Shown here in pieces: positions 15,901 through 30,900 of a stretch of DNA of 62,000 nucleotides (positions are counted from its first letter, which is position 1; the number at the start of each line of letters is the position of its first letter). The notes under the pieces were generated by a model. The model made no database searches and was not told where the DNA came from. It worked only from the letters and a program-made list of their open reading frames with translations. The stretch lies in assembly GCA_009760855.2 (NCBI GenBank), contig WPIO01000004.1, positions 8,102,501 to 8,164,500 on the forward strand. Reading direction: 5' to 3'. A program made the position numbers and the translations under genes. The DNA is from Cristatella mucedo (lineage: Eukaryota > Bryozoa > Phylactolaemata > Cristatellidae).

Positions 15901-18900
15901 CTCTTTAGCTTGTTCTTGGTGCGAGCATCAACCACGTGGGTGTCATCGTCATCACTGTGATCGCTAGATGCAAATTATAAGGACCAACAGCAGCCTTTGC
16001 ATGGCCCACACACATCAGCTACGATCAGTACATGAACTAAGGCAGGCAGGCCAGACCAAACAGTAGCAGCGAAGCAAGTAGAGGTTTAACACTCAAACAA
16101 AAGTATTTCGGCGCTGCTGCACTAGGCGTCTCACAGCTGCGATACAGCAGTACAAGCAGCTCCCACGGCAAACTAGATCGACATCGTGCACGACCGGTTG
16201 AAAAAGCGGGCGACGGCTGACCACAGTGAAGCTTTACTGATTACATGCAAGGTGTCGTGATATATCGTGTCAATTTTGGCTCTTTCCCTTTTCTTGGTAA
16301 CCCCGTCCACTGTAAGTATGTCAAACAGTACACGATATGCATGTAGTTGTTACAACTAAACAAAATCGATGGCATACAAAAGGATACATGCCATCAAGGA
16401 GAATGTCGGCCTCCTCTGCAGCTTTGGTAAACCAGTCTTTAGTCTTTTTCTTTTTAATCATGCTGCAATGTAAGAAATAAACACCCATCCCCTCAAAATA
16501 GGCTGAGGTAACCACGAGCTCTGCCGAGAAGAAATCATCGAATCAGGCATAGATAGCAAGCAGATGCTACACATTGATCTCACAGGCGACATCGCAACAG
16601 ACCAAATGCACGAAAAATAACAACAGAAGAATTGTTAAATGCTCTAAGATAACTAAAGCTTGATCACTTCAAATAGGCTCAGACGGAAGCATGCATGTAA
16701 ACTGATTAGTGATAAAAACATGCACAGCTCCAGCTGCAGAGAACGAACTGAAGGTAGCATCCCCCAAGGATCGCTCACTAGGTAAGGCGGTTGCTTTTCA
16801 CGACCTCGGCACCGAGGTCGTGGGTTCGAATCCTGCGGTGGGCGATCCTTTATCGCCACTGCAAGCGGTGGTGATAGCCGTAAAGGCTCTTCTGTCGCTA
16901 TACAAAAAGAGGCCGTTTAATCAGCTAGGGTTTATTGTATTATATTTATTTATCAGCTAGGATTTATTTTATTATATTATATTTATTTATCAGCTAGGAT
17001 TTATTTTAATTTTATTTAAAGATCTCAGGATTTATAGAGGCACAGCCAATGATGGGAGTTAGAAGTGTGAGTGGTTTAAGGGGGAGGCCTGAGGAGCAGT
17101 TCTGGTAGGAAAGCAGGAGTACGAGAATGGAGAATGCCTAAAAGTGAGTGGCAGGGCACTGAAGTAAAAAGGCTGCTTAATGAGGAGACAACGTTGGTCA
17201 GAGAAAAATAGTCGATTTAGCAGTTAAGATGCTCATGACAAACAACCCTAGCCAAGTTGTGCACCCGTCTGTAAGTATCTTATTACACAAGCTAAAGGTT
17301 GACGGATTCAACAGCCTCATTATATAGTGGCAAAAGAGCCTTGCTGGCTATCACCACCCCTTGCACTGAGCAATACAGGATCGCCCACTGAAGACTCACA
17401 TCCTGAGTCGTGAAGAGCGAGCACCTTACCCACCCCTGGGTAAGACTCGGATAAGACTTAGAGGATGCTACCGAAGTTTAGACGGGATGGGACCGAGTTA
17501 ATGGCAGTACCCTTTCTTTGTATGTCTAAATTTTTGTAATGCCATTTACCGTAGTGAGTAGGCAGATTAGACTGGGGAGCTGAAATGGCCTTCCAGCCAA
17601 AGGTCGTTTAGTAATGGCATTACCAGAATCCATTAGAAGGTATATGAGAGAAGCAGGCTAATTTTGAGAATGGACTATCGTCTGCTATCAAATAATATTA
17701 AGCCGAGACAAGATTTGAAAGCAATAACACGATACCGGAGCAGGGGAGAGGACTTCAAGCTGTGCTACCATCCATCCATGGGGTGGGGGCTGGAGGCTGC
17801 CAACGTGTACATATGGAGTCCACATCGAATGCAAACAAAAGACAGTATGCACTGTGGCCACACACACACACTACGTTCGGCTTGAGGTTGTAAGCAGACA
17901 TTTTAAGTCACGACTCGGTGGTATCGATAGCTCAATCGGTACAGTATAAACTGGACGGGTAACCCAGAAGTCGTGGGATCGTTCCTAGCTCCAAGCGAAA
18001 TTTTAACGGCATTTAGTCCTGCGGCAAGCATACCGAAAAATCGCAGCATGTACACATAAGTAAGGCGCATTAGGTTCTCACATCCTTCACCGACCTGTGC
18101 TCCAGGGAGTCGATCTGCCGAGCAAGTTCCACTCGCTCTGTATAGCCATGCAACACCTCTTGGTCAACTGGGAACATGGGTAAATCTTCTCCTAGACCGG
18201 CAAAAACATCGTCGTCAGCATGTGCATTTAGTTGCATGTACGAGACAATGCTACTTCGATGATAAATGTAGAAGGATACTGATGCCAACAAGCAATGATG
18301 TCGACACCCAAATGAAGACAGCTACAGTCAGGGCACGTGACAAAAAGGTAGTAAGGTGATGAATTTACCAATGATGCACACCAACATTCATACAAGCAAA
18401 GGATACATAAAAGCAGAAAGCAGTAGACACAAGACGATAGTTGAGCATGTAAGCAGGCAAGGCTGGAGATAGGAGCCAAATCGTAACAGTAGGGTGACTG
18501 AGACTCTCACGGATGCCGTGAAGCCTGGATAATCTTTGTAGACAGTACATTGGAGCTCAACTGACTACTGTCAAGCCTGATAGCATCGTGCAGACGAAAG
18601 GCATCACAACATCCCTTAATGTCACATGACCGCTAACATCACCAATCCATGCTTGGGCAGCAACATTTTAAATATTTAAGATCGCGCACACGAAGGAGAA
18701 CCAGAAAACATTTTCAACTTCTGCAGGATATAAATAAGCACTTTTGGCATTCTAAACCAATACTTTAACCATTGAGGTGTATCTGTTGAAGCGAGGTGAA
18801 GTAAAAGTAAAGTAGAGGTTAGCTGATCAACCAGCCTCACCTATATAATGGCAGAAGAACCCTAGAGGCTATCACCCGATAGCAGTTGGCAATAAAAGAT

Positions 18901-21900
18901 TCCTTGCTGCAGGACTCGAACCCACAACCCAGGGTCGTGAAGTGCAACCACCCTGGAGGCTTTTACTGCTAATGCTCCGATAATAATACTCTAATAATAA
19001 TACTGATAATAGTACTCTAATAATACTGGGCTTTGAAGTACCTTCTGGCTGGATAGGTCACATGCACATCCCAGGTAACCATTATAAAAGTATATATAAG
19101 TCATTTGCATAGCACCCTAAGAGAACTTACGCGCCCACAAAGTCTATCCAGATGCTTTACACGTGCTGCAGAGCTTGAACAGGCGACCTTGGTCGTTAAA
19201 AGCAAGTATCTTACACCTGGACCAAACATGAAACTCGAGCAGCAGCAAGAACTACTGCAAGGGGAACCGAACCCGGAGGTTTCACGAGTGCCTTTGCATG
19301 AGAGAATGAAGACGACCTAGGTCAAGTACGCAGTCAATAGCGTAACCTGCTTTTCTTTTCAACTTTTTCCTTGGCTCGATAGTTGAGCTATCCTTAGTTT
19401 CTTAGTTTTCTACGTTTTACTTACCACAAACCAACAGAAGCCTGCAAGAAGCCATCGATTTGGAAGAGTATGTAGGTATTAAGAATCTCACTTTTTTATA
19501 CGTGATACTATACTTGGTGCTTCCTCAATAACACACTGCCCTATTTCTCTAGACACAGTTGCCACTCATAATCACGTTTATAAACCATTTATATAACCGA
19601 AGGTGTGAGTACGTGCAACACGGCCAAAAAATCAGGCCCCACTGGTTCTGACCGCAATCAAACAAATGAGTTCACTCCAGGTTAGCATCTCACTTCACTT
19701 TGCACCAAGTTGCCACTGATGGTCTCTTTTCTGATGCTACCCAAAAATTTCCTGTTTAGCCAAGTTCTACAGCTAAAACTCAAACTATACTGGAAAACAA
19801 TCAGGGCAACTAAAAAACTGCTAGGCACGGGAAACCAAGGATACAGTACCAGCAGCTTGGTTCGGCAATGAGATCTCCCCAGCTTCACAGCCCATTATGT
19901 GCCCCGGGGATCTGCTCTTCGTCCACGTCTGTTAACGATTTATATTTTTTCCTTTTGTGGACGTGAGTGCGAAGCACTATCTGGACTTGCATTTCCATGC
20001 ATATCATACTCAGCTCTGTCTGTGCTTTGATACTTCCTGACCTTTTAACACCTCAGATTATGTCAGCTTCCTCACAATTTTTATTGCTGACATTTGCACT
20101 TGCATGGATGGCAGCTGACATTCTTAAACTAAATAGCAACCCAATAACTAGGGGCAAATCTGGTGGTTGCCCTCAGAAATTTGAAAATCTGCTCACCCTT
20201 TTAATTGGCGTGGTCGGCATCTCTCCTGTAGCATCCAAAGGCAATGTCCTGTTCTAAAATGACTTCTCACCAGATGGCCACATAATGTGTGTCTCTCAGT
20301 CAAGTCTGCATACACAGTGCTATGTAATATTGCAAAAGCTTGGGCATGCTTAGACAGAGGCACCACAGAAAAGTTAGTCCATGCATTTACATCTCATCTA
20401 GACATCTGTAACCTCCTATTGCAGGTCTTCCTACCTGTGCAGTAACATGCATATAGCCGGGCAAAACCTAGAGCTGTACTAGCCTGACCCTGTGACCCTG
20501 CAACTGCCACTTCAAACAACTTCTCTACAACCTGGGCTGGCTTCCCATCAGGCAGCGAATCGACTTCAATGACCACTCCTCAGGTTTTTAGGACACTTCA
20601 TTCCCTTGCTCTTGCACACCCGTCACAAATACTAACTCATCTATCCTCCTCCTCTAGCACCACCTTCTGAACTGACTGTAGACGCTGGGCTCTGCATCAA
20701 CCAACCTCCAAGCCTGAGTAGATAAGATAAGATGTGCTTACTGGCCTACCAGCATGTGTGATCAGGCGATTGCAGCTGGTGCAAAACTCTGCAGCTAGGC
20801 TTGTCTGTCGTGAGCGTCGCAGTTGCCACATTACTCCACTTCTCGCCGACCTGCACTGGTTACCAGTCAAGCAACGGATTGACTTCAAGGTTTTGTCGCT
20901 CACTTTTAGGTCTCTTCATTCTATGGCTCCAGCCTATCTTTCAGAGATACTACCCCATCAGGCAAAGCATCGTACCACTCGCTTTTCGGAATCCAACAGT
21001 CTAGAAATACCTCATACAAACCTTAAATCCTTTGGAGACCGTGCATTTAGCTCGTATGCTCCCACAGCCTGGAACTCCCTCCCGACCTGCATCAGAACAT
21101 CCCCTGACCTGACCACATTTAAAAGAAACTTAAAAACATACCTATTTAGGACAGCATTTAGTGGGTCCTTGTGATTCGTCCTCGATGTGCTTATGCGTGC
21201 TGACACTGTTCATGCTGCCACTAACCACATTTGCATGCTGACCCAGTGCATGTAACCCCTAACCATGTTATTCATTTTGTTTGTTTTTCAAGCATGATTT
21301 TACTTACTATTCTATTGCGTATCACTTTGCAGCAAATGTAAAGCGCCTAGAAAGAGATTAAGTTCTCTGAGGGCGCTTTATCAAGTGCAATATTATTATT
21401 ATTATTATTATTATGAGTAGAGGGCAGTATGGCTTTAGCAAAAACTTGATAGGGCAGGGCAATTATTACTTCTTGTTCCGGAGTTTAAATGCCTTCTAAT
21501 AGGACTCAGGCATGAAGCTACACCGACTGGTCTAATTAGTGAGTGGTCGATTGTATTAAGGCTGCTACTGCTGCAGGGTTGCCGGCATCGCACTGACAAA
21601 TAACTCCCGTTTCTTTGGAGCCCGACATAGCGCAACACGGTGATTCAGCGCATGGTCGAGTTGGCATCACAGCCACTGCTATCTGGCCCGGGCAAAACGA
21701 GTTAGGAGGCTAGTCCTCTTGATCTGCTCGTGATCTATCTCAGTGCTTTCTCAGGATCCAATTTCGAGAACCAGGAAAATAGTTGCACCTGAGCGAGGGA
21801 CTGAGCAATTATGTACCCAGGCGAGGTTTGGTAGCCTGAGGCAGATGCCGTGTTCCCCTGTAGCAGGTTGTTCGTAGCCTCCCCCCTCCCTGAGCTGGGG

Positions 21901-24900
21901 CCCTCTGCGAGATGAGATATGCCACACTGCTAAGCCTGCGTTACGAAGACAGTGTCTGACCAAACGTCGTCGAGGTCTGGTATTTTGTGAGATTGCTGTC
22001 CTGCCTTCAAGATTGCTCTAGTCCGAGAGCGTCATCCCGTTTGGGGAAGGCTGGCTTCGTTGTTTCCCAAGCCCCTCCCCACCTAGCCTAATGTACATAG
22101 GGCCCCAAGTAGTACTGTTCAGTTACCCTTTAATTGTTGATGCATGCGATATTTTTATAAAGAGGTTTAATCAAACTGCCACTAGTCTTCCCCTAGCCCC
22201 ACGACAACAACGTGGCAGTGGGCGGCGTAGCTGGAACAGGGTGTGCTCAAGTTTTAAAACACTTTTACCAGCAGAACCACTTCCGCAGAGCAGCAGGCAC
22301 AGTGATTCATCAAAACCGACTAAACCTGTAGTCAAAATGGCTCCATCTCAGCTACTATACAAATCGTGTCTCATTTCTAAAGATCGGTCCTCATCGGAAG
22401 TACGTTGGGTGACAATGCATTACAAGCTCACGAACAAGCTAGCATTACTCAGATGCGGGATGGAACAACATTTACTAGGCTACACAGCAGCACTTTGGGT
22501 ACAACATCTAAATGCAGGAGCTAAGGACAATCAGAAAACGTTGTCTAAATCCTAGCCTTTTGCCACACTCCTTTCTTACCTTTGTTCAGAGACTTTACCA
22601 ATTTTCGATATGACGACACAGCATTCTCATCTATCAGCATAAGACTGAGACCCTCCTTACATGCTCTAGCAGTCCTCCCACTGCGGTGAACGTAGCTCTA
22701 CAGCATGAGAAGAGCACGCACCTATATAAACAAAGGATGCGAAGGTAGCTCAGCGGATGCCTGTGTCATCTAAATGAAATGAGTAATCAAACTGACATCA
22801 AGTATGAGTAAAGAGAAGCTAATTCAAGAGCTTAATTTGTATAGCAGCACAAAGAGATGATGCTTTCAAGAGAATTGCCAGCTTCCGGACTCGAACCTGG
22901 ACTCACGCAGTGAAACACAAGCACCTAACGCTGGGCTAAGGCCAAGCAGAAACACTTATTATCATTCTTACTGCAAGCTCATAAGCAAGGAGAAATACAA
23001 GGCAGTGTTGGCACACGTTAATCGACATAGGGTGTGGCTCCCTAATGAAAGATTGGACGGATGTCCTGACAGTACCAACAGCAAATGACCCGATATGCTA
23101 ACGTACCAGACATGCGCGACTCACTTGCATGAAAAGTCATGCAAGAACTTGCAGTTCGTCCTTGTGAGTTGCATCGTAATGCATAACAATTACATTATAT
23201 TACCAACATGGCCCAACTTAAGGTCAATAGATCTGCCATACTATTATAGCATACTATAGCATGCACATCCATATATGGTCATCAATAAACGAGACACGTG
23301 CGCGCACACACATACAAGTGCACACACACACGAGCACACTTAAACACACAAAAACACACAGACGCACGCGCCTTTACCAACAACGACATATAAAGCTAGA
23401 TATCTGGATGTATGTAAATCTCCTGGACAATGACAGAGCACAAATGATGGAAACATCAAGACAGAGTTCAAAGAGCAAAACCGAACTAAATATGTGCTTG
23501 CAATATAGATCACAATTAAATAGCAGTGTACATACCTCACATGTCCGTGGAACTTGGAAATGCACCACATGATCTATGTTAGGTATGTCAAGTCCACGAG
23601 CAGCTACATCTGTGGCAAGCAACAGCGCACCAGCATTGGCAGAAAAGCGTTCAAGGTTCTTAAGTCGTTGCTTTTGATGCATCTCCGAGTGAAGTGGCAA
23701 TGGTGTACATTGAAGTAAGGTAAAGACAGACACCAGTCGTCGTATGCTGTCTATGCTGTTTGCAAACACTATGGTGTGACCAGGATGCTGCTTCAGGAAG
23801 TAGTACAAGTATGCGTCCTAAAACAAATAAGGTGCATTGAGCACAGCAAAGATTCACAAATCTGCAAACCAGAGCACACAAATCTCAGGGTCTTAGCCCA
23901 GGGGTAAGGTGTTCATACTTTACGACCTAGGCCATGACTTCGAGTCGTGCAGCAAGCAATCCTTTATTGCCTGCAGAAACCAGGTGATAGCCACTGAGGC
24001 TCTTCTACTGCTACATCAATGAGGCTATTGAATCGGATAGAATGTAATTTTACCTTTTTAAATGACAAATATGATCACTAGTCTAACAAAGCTGTCCTTT
24101 TATCAATAGCACAGATAATAGCACAGGTATCTGATCTCAAATGACATGACCCGACAGAAGATGATCCTTCCAAAAACGCTTACACCGACACCCAAAAATT
24201 AAAATTCCACGCCGGCACACAAGCCGGGGCAATGTAAGAGTTGAAGCTAAAGATGTCTTATGTGTTAGCTATTAGTACCAACCCAAGACTGGCTGTACGT
24301 ATATACACTTAGCCACAGGCAACGGTTCACATCCTTTCAACATTAAGCATCTTTACAGATGTGTGAACTGATATCACGAGGCAACAATATATAGACATTG
24401 ATTATTACTACGACCATCATTGCAAAAGGTAAACTGGCCACTGGCTACCAGTCAAGCAACGCATCGACTTCAAGGTTTTGAAACTCACTTTAAGGTCCCT
24501 TCATTATTTGGCTCCAGCCTACCTATCAGATCTACTCCTCCACCATGCTAAGCATCGTGCCACCAGCTTTTCGATATCTAACTGCTTACATATACCTCGC
24601 ACAAACCTCAAATCCTTTGGAGACCGTGCATTTAGTTCGTATGCTCCCAAAGCCTGGAACTCACTCTCGACTTCTGTTACGACATCCCCTGGTTTGACCA
24701 CATAAAAAAAAATAAAAATGCACCTATTTATCACAGCATTTAGTGGGTCCCTGTGATTTGTCCTTTATGTGCTTATGTGTGCTGACATTGTGCATGTTGC
24801 CATAACTACACTTGCATGCTGACCCAATGCATGTCACACCTAACCATGTTATTCTTGTGGTTGATCGAGCATGCTACTGCTAACCATCCGATCGTGTTTC

Positions 24901-27900
24901 CTTTGCAGCAAATGTAAAGCGCCTAGAAGGAGATTGAGTTCTCTGAAGGCACTTTATCCAGTGCGTTCTTCCTATTATTATAATTATTAAAAGGCCACTA
25001 CAGCTGGTGTTGAATACTGCTGTAAGGCCATTTAAAAAATCCTGGAGGTTTGACCATATGTCTCCTTTGCTGAAGAAGCTGCGATGGCTTCCGAGTGATC
25101 AACGGATACCGAGTAAACTTCTTATGCTGACTCACAAGGTCCACCACGGCTTGGCTCCTTCATGCGTATCTGAACTGCTGCACCAGTTTCATCCCCCTCG
25201 TGCCCTCCTCAGGTACTCCATGGACAATAAATTAGCTCTTCCATTACATCCCATGCCTCCACTTAAAGACCGTTGGTGACAGAAGCTTTTGCTCTGCAGG
25301 TCCTAGACTGAGGAACTCACTTCCACAATTCTTACGGAACGACAGCTATTCTCTTGCTACCGACTATGGCACATCCTCCCCCAACCGTCCTTAGCTACTT
25401 CCATGCTAATCGACTGCCCTCCTGACTTAGCTACGTTGCTCACTTTCTGTTTTGCTGCATGAGATGAAGTCTGTTGGCACTTACTGTACTTGCACCGAAA
25501 GCCGCTAAGGTTTTGAGTGCACTATAGAAAACTCTCCTGTGCAACACCCACTTAGTCTTTGTGGCTGTGCAGATTTACAGACGGAGATGCATTAATTACA
25601 ATAGATAAATCACCTTGCCACAGGCGAAGCTTGACAGTCTGCCTTTTAAGCTATAGTGCAATTAAACAGTGCAGTGCATTATGTCAAGGGGTTCACCCAA
25701 AACCCCCGGAAGTGTGACATTTACAGGCAGCCATAATGGGAGCAGCATCACCTTTTCCTCCGTCCTGCACAGCGATCGCGTTTCCAGCAAGGTCTGCACA
25801 GTCTGGGATGGGCGAGTGACATCAACAATCTTTGGCCTGTCATGCATACCGAGGGCTTCAATGAGGCCAGCTGCAAACAAAACATGCTCAAGATAAGCAA
25901 GAAGCGACGGGACCACTGACTGCTACGACCGTCACAAGTACCACCACCGAGCCAGGGCGAGAAATGGGATGGCTCTCCCAAAGGAGACAACCCAGTATCG
26001 CCGTCACGGCCAATCAGAAGGTACAGCACGAGTACCTAGCTTGTGCTCACGATCGAGCTTCAATTTCTTGCGCTTCGTCTTAAGACGACTCGGAAGCTCG
26101 TGCACGTACGTCAACGTTGCCGAGAACACCAGGGTCTGTCTCGATAGGTCATCTCTGCTTCTACAAAGGGCAGAAAGGAAAATGTAAAGATTGATTGGCT
26201 GATTCACCAGCCTCGTGTAAACAGTGGCAGCAGCTGCCCAGTAGGCAGCTGGCAATGACGCAGACATTGCCTGCTGCAGTACTCCGACCCAAAGTCTAGG
26301 TCGTAAAGTGCGGCAAGCACCTTACTGATGTGCTTCTAAGGCCCAGAGTGCTTGCAAAACCCGGGCAGGGCGTTCAATAACATGGTAAATGGGATCACTA
26401 CACTGGTACAGGCTATCCGGCAATGGTTTGTGCAGCTGAGACTATAGAGCAGCTACACGAGCTAAGGAGAAGTTTGCCTCGCAGTAATTAAATTTATCAG
26501 CTGATGCGACATAGCAGCTATCCCCAGCAGTGATGTGCACATTCGTCGGTAGCTCATATAAATGACACGCCCTGGTCACGCGGGGCAATAAACTTTAACA
26601 ACCTAAACTACTCAGCTAGGACTACTCACATCTGTAAGCGTGCTAGCTAACCACGGTAGGCATAGTTAACAGAAAATACCACGACTAGCAAACAAGGAGG
26701 CAACACTATGAAGTAAAGCACAAGATCAGTTTGCAGTTAAACATTGGCATCGTGAGGCAAGCTTTTCGCCTTACGTATTCTAACAGAAAACTACACAAAA
26801 TGCTGTCTTTCACACAGTCCAATCACTCGTAATATTAATAATAATAATAATAATAATAATGCACTTGATAATGCGCCCTCAGAGAACTCAATCTCTCTCT
26901 AGGCGCTTTACATTTGCTGCAAAGGTAAATGCAATTGAATGGTGAGTAATACCATGCTTGATAAACAAACAAAATGAATAACATGGTTAGGGGTGACATG
27001 CACAGGGTCAGCATGCAAATGTGGTTAGTGGCAGCATGCAGTGTCAGCACGCATAAGCACATGAAGCACGAATCACAGGGACCCACTAAATGCTGTCCTA
27101 AATAGGTGTGCTTTCAAGTTCTTTTTAAATGTGGTCAAGTCAGGGGATGTTCTGACGCATGTCAGGAATGAGTTCCAGGCTTTGGGAGCATACGAACTAA
27201 ATGCACGGTCTCCAAAGGATTTAAGGTTTGTACGAGGTATTTGTAGACTGTTGGATTCCGAAAAGTGGGTGGTACGATGCTTGGCGTGATGGGGGAGTAT
27301 ATCGGAGAGATAGGCTGGAGCCAAAGAATGAAGTGACCTAAAAGTGAGCGACAAAACCTTGAAGTCAATCCGTTGTTTGACTGGTAGCCAGTGCAGGTCA
27401 GCGAGAAGTGGTGTAATGTGGCAACTGCGACGCTCACGACAGACAAGCCTAGCTGCGGAGTTTTGCACCAGCTGCAATCGCCTGATCGCACATGCCGGTA
27501 GGCCAGTAAGCAGTGAGTTGCAGAAGTTGAGACGGGATGTCACGAATGCATGAAGCAACTTGGACATGGTATCCTTATCTAAACGAGCCCGAACTTTAGC
27601 AATGATATGTAACAAGCCTATAATTCCCATCAATAATGTGCACTGCTATGATTTCTGCTATTCACAGTAATGTTAAAGGAATGGTAGCCTAATGCCAAGC
27701 AAGCTACGTACTGTGGAGCCTAGAATAATTCAGAAAGGGTATGCAGCTTTAAAGGTAAACAAATGTTCATGCACCCTGTTTGAATACTGCCCCAATATAG
27801 AAGATCACCAGAAAACACTTAGTGATTAAACTTAAATGACAACTGAATAAGAAAAAGCAAAACATAAAAAGTGTTCTGAGGTTCCAAGTTGACTTACATC

Positions 27901-30900
27901 AGGCGAGGAATTAAACTGATCTCCAAAACCTCCTAAAGCTGTCACTGTCAGCTGTGTGAAGGTACTAATATAATAACATAATTAATTTAAATAGCACCCC
28001 AAGAGAACTTAATCTCTATCCATGCACATATGCCAAAGGGCTTGAGCCCACGACCTTGGTCATAAAGGAGAGCACCCTAACCCTGGGCCAAATCGGGACA
28101 GCATAGTATCACCTCAAAAAGTGACTAGGCTTTCGATGCCTTTCGAAGCTTTGTCGCGAGTAAAAGAGCTCTGTCTGCAGGCAGGAAAGTAAAAACATAA
28201 ACATGCCTAGGCTATGCATGTTCATCAGAACAGTAGCAAGACACAGCAGCCTTTCCAAAAATCAATAACTACATCTCATACGCCGAATAGAAAAGTTCGA
28301 TATCCAGAAAAACTAAACAGGACGGCATGATATGACGACCTCGAGCAAGCGTTCAAGAGCAACACCGAGACCAGATGCCAATCTCAAGAGGTCTCCGAAG
28401 AACGATCACTAGCTTTCAGCTAGTAGTCCTACAGTGTCCCATTAACCAGGTAGGACTTTTCGGCTAGCCTCCAGGTTCATAAGACCAGGCAGAATGAATA
28501 CATGAGGTTATAACGATGAGGCAAGCAAAAAGGCGGGCCAAAAAAATCTACCGTGGCATAGACATGCTTCTATACCCCAAAAGCGATTGATTGTTCATCG
28601 ATATCACGGCACTGCACTACAATTGCTACCGCGTGCGGTTCAGCACATAACTGGCTGCCTTGCATAGCTGGTTATGTTGTCCTGCCAAGATACTGCTAAT
28701 TACTAATGGGTAAGTTGGTAAAACAATTGACCCGGGATTCTGTGGTCGTGAGTTCAGTTCCTATTAATGAAAGTTATGATTCTTCGTTTTATCTTGCATT
28801 AAGATGTGCCTTTGGGGCATTTTGTATTCCTTAACGGATCTGGCTGATGATCAACAATTTAAATTCATTAGCCAGACTGGTGGTCCCATCGGCTGGGGCG
28901 ACTTTGGCTGTCGTCCATCATGGACTGCCTTGTTGCGCAAAATTTAGACCGGCAACACCGGTCCACTATTGAAATATAGAGTAAACAAGTACAAGTATCA
29001 TCTCCAAAACAACCTAGAAAATTTGCAACAAAAGTCTAACAAGTATGTGCAGCTAAAAGACATCGGCAGTGGTAACACATGAGCACAACACAATTGGTAG
29101 CTACAAATGCACGAGACAATCAAAAGCTAGAGCACCTGACCAGTCATGACAAATCGATTCCAAGAGCACAGCCAAAGCTGGACACATCGTGCGTGCGTTG
29201 GGCATAAAATCGGCAATAAATCGAGTAAAATCGTGCTACAGGTGCTTACCCATTAATCACGGAGAATATTTTCGTGAGCTCTTCGAAATGCCCTTTTTCG
29301 ACCATCCTGTCAGCTTCATCGACAACGACCAGGGGCAAATGGGTTATGGTCAGCATGTGTGGATTATTCTAAAAGTGCGTGAAACACTAATTAGACAACA
29401 ATCATGGTGGCGGTATTGGTAAGAGGCCGGACGAGCAAGGCAGCCAACGCTAGCAGCCTGCTGCCCACCTGCTCATAAAGCTCCCACAGGCGTCCAGGAG
29501 TACCGACCACGATTTCGGGTCGTCTACGCAGCAAGCGCTCCTGCTTCTGCGAAGACATGCCTCCGAAGATGGCTATGGCCTGCAGGACACGCACAAATGC
29601 AATTGTGCACGTAACGAACACTGCCTTAAGACCTTGCTTCAAGCGAGCAGTTTTAAACAAGTGCAACAAGAACAGCAAATGCACAGCACAACGAACAAAC
29701 ACATGGTGACAGGCATATACAGTATTCAAATGCATTAGACACAACTGTCATCTTTATAAGGCTGCGACTATAATATAGCTGCTACCACGGCAAGTTACAC
29801 TGACAAAAGAGATGTTCACACTCAAAAAGCAAAAATGAGAAGTGAAAGGCAGCCGTGCAAGAGCTTAAAGAGACTCTTCGAATAGTTTCAAAGCTAAGGA
29901 TGCCTCTCTTAGCAATAAATTTGAGCTTGTCTAAGCTCCCCTCTCCCCCTCCGACAAATCCAATGTCCATCAATGGTGGGTCACGAAAATAATCCCATGA
30001 TGCTAAATTATTGCTGGAAAAGAGCAATGTCTCAAAGTCAAGCATGGCCATGTAATGCATCTAGTTCGAGCTCCTCACTAGAGACCAAAGCCATTTAAGT
30101 CAGCCATAGTTTGACATGTAAAAAGCCAGGATTAGATTCTGAAGAAGAAGCCACTCATCACCTACTAGCCACTCTTCATTCTGTATCCGTGGCTTAATCA
30201 TAGGCAGTTTAGACAGCTTGGAGTACATACAGAATTGGGAGATTTTCGCTCGGTGTTCAAGCGACACCAGTCCACCAAAACTTTTCGTCATCCGAGTCAA
30301 CAATGACACTCAGGTAGCAACAAATATGGCATTGCCACTGCCTTGGTCTGGCTTGATCTATCGGCAACATTCAAACTTATCGATCAAACATTCTACTTCA
30401 ACGATTGAGAGCAACAAGGGGTCTGGCTCGGAGACACTGGCGTGATTTGGAATGCACTTGTCCCATCGTGTCTAAGTCCCGTGGCAGTGAACTCTCCCCT
30501 AGCAGACCAGTCACCGGTGGACTTCCACCAGGGTCTATTCTTACCTCTTTGTTGCTCTCCATTAATGAATGGTCTCTCGGGAAAGCAATTCGGTCCCATG
30601 GCATGGGTTTTTATCACTTTTATGCCCACGACACACAGCTGTGCTATCATGCAAACCATCAAAATCTGCTGTGGCGACTGATTAACTGAGTACGCACACA
30701 CAACAAACATTCGTTGGTAAGTGTCGGACAATCACTTATGGTAAACCATGATAAAACCAAACTCCTCTTCATTGGAAACCTTAGATGTACTGCAAGAATA
30801 AGTGAATTTGATTGCCTCATTAGTGGTGCTGCAGCATGACCACCATCGAGTGCCCGGCATCTACGGGTTCTCTTTGACATCTGCTTGACATTTAAAGGTT

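Noticed and set aside
16755-16860. Functional tRNA gene
   Set aside because: A and B boxes are present, but the sequence continues into a SINE body, recurs many times in decayed form and does not give a clear full cloverleaf.
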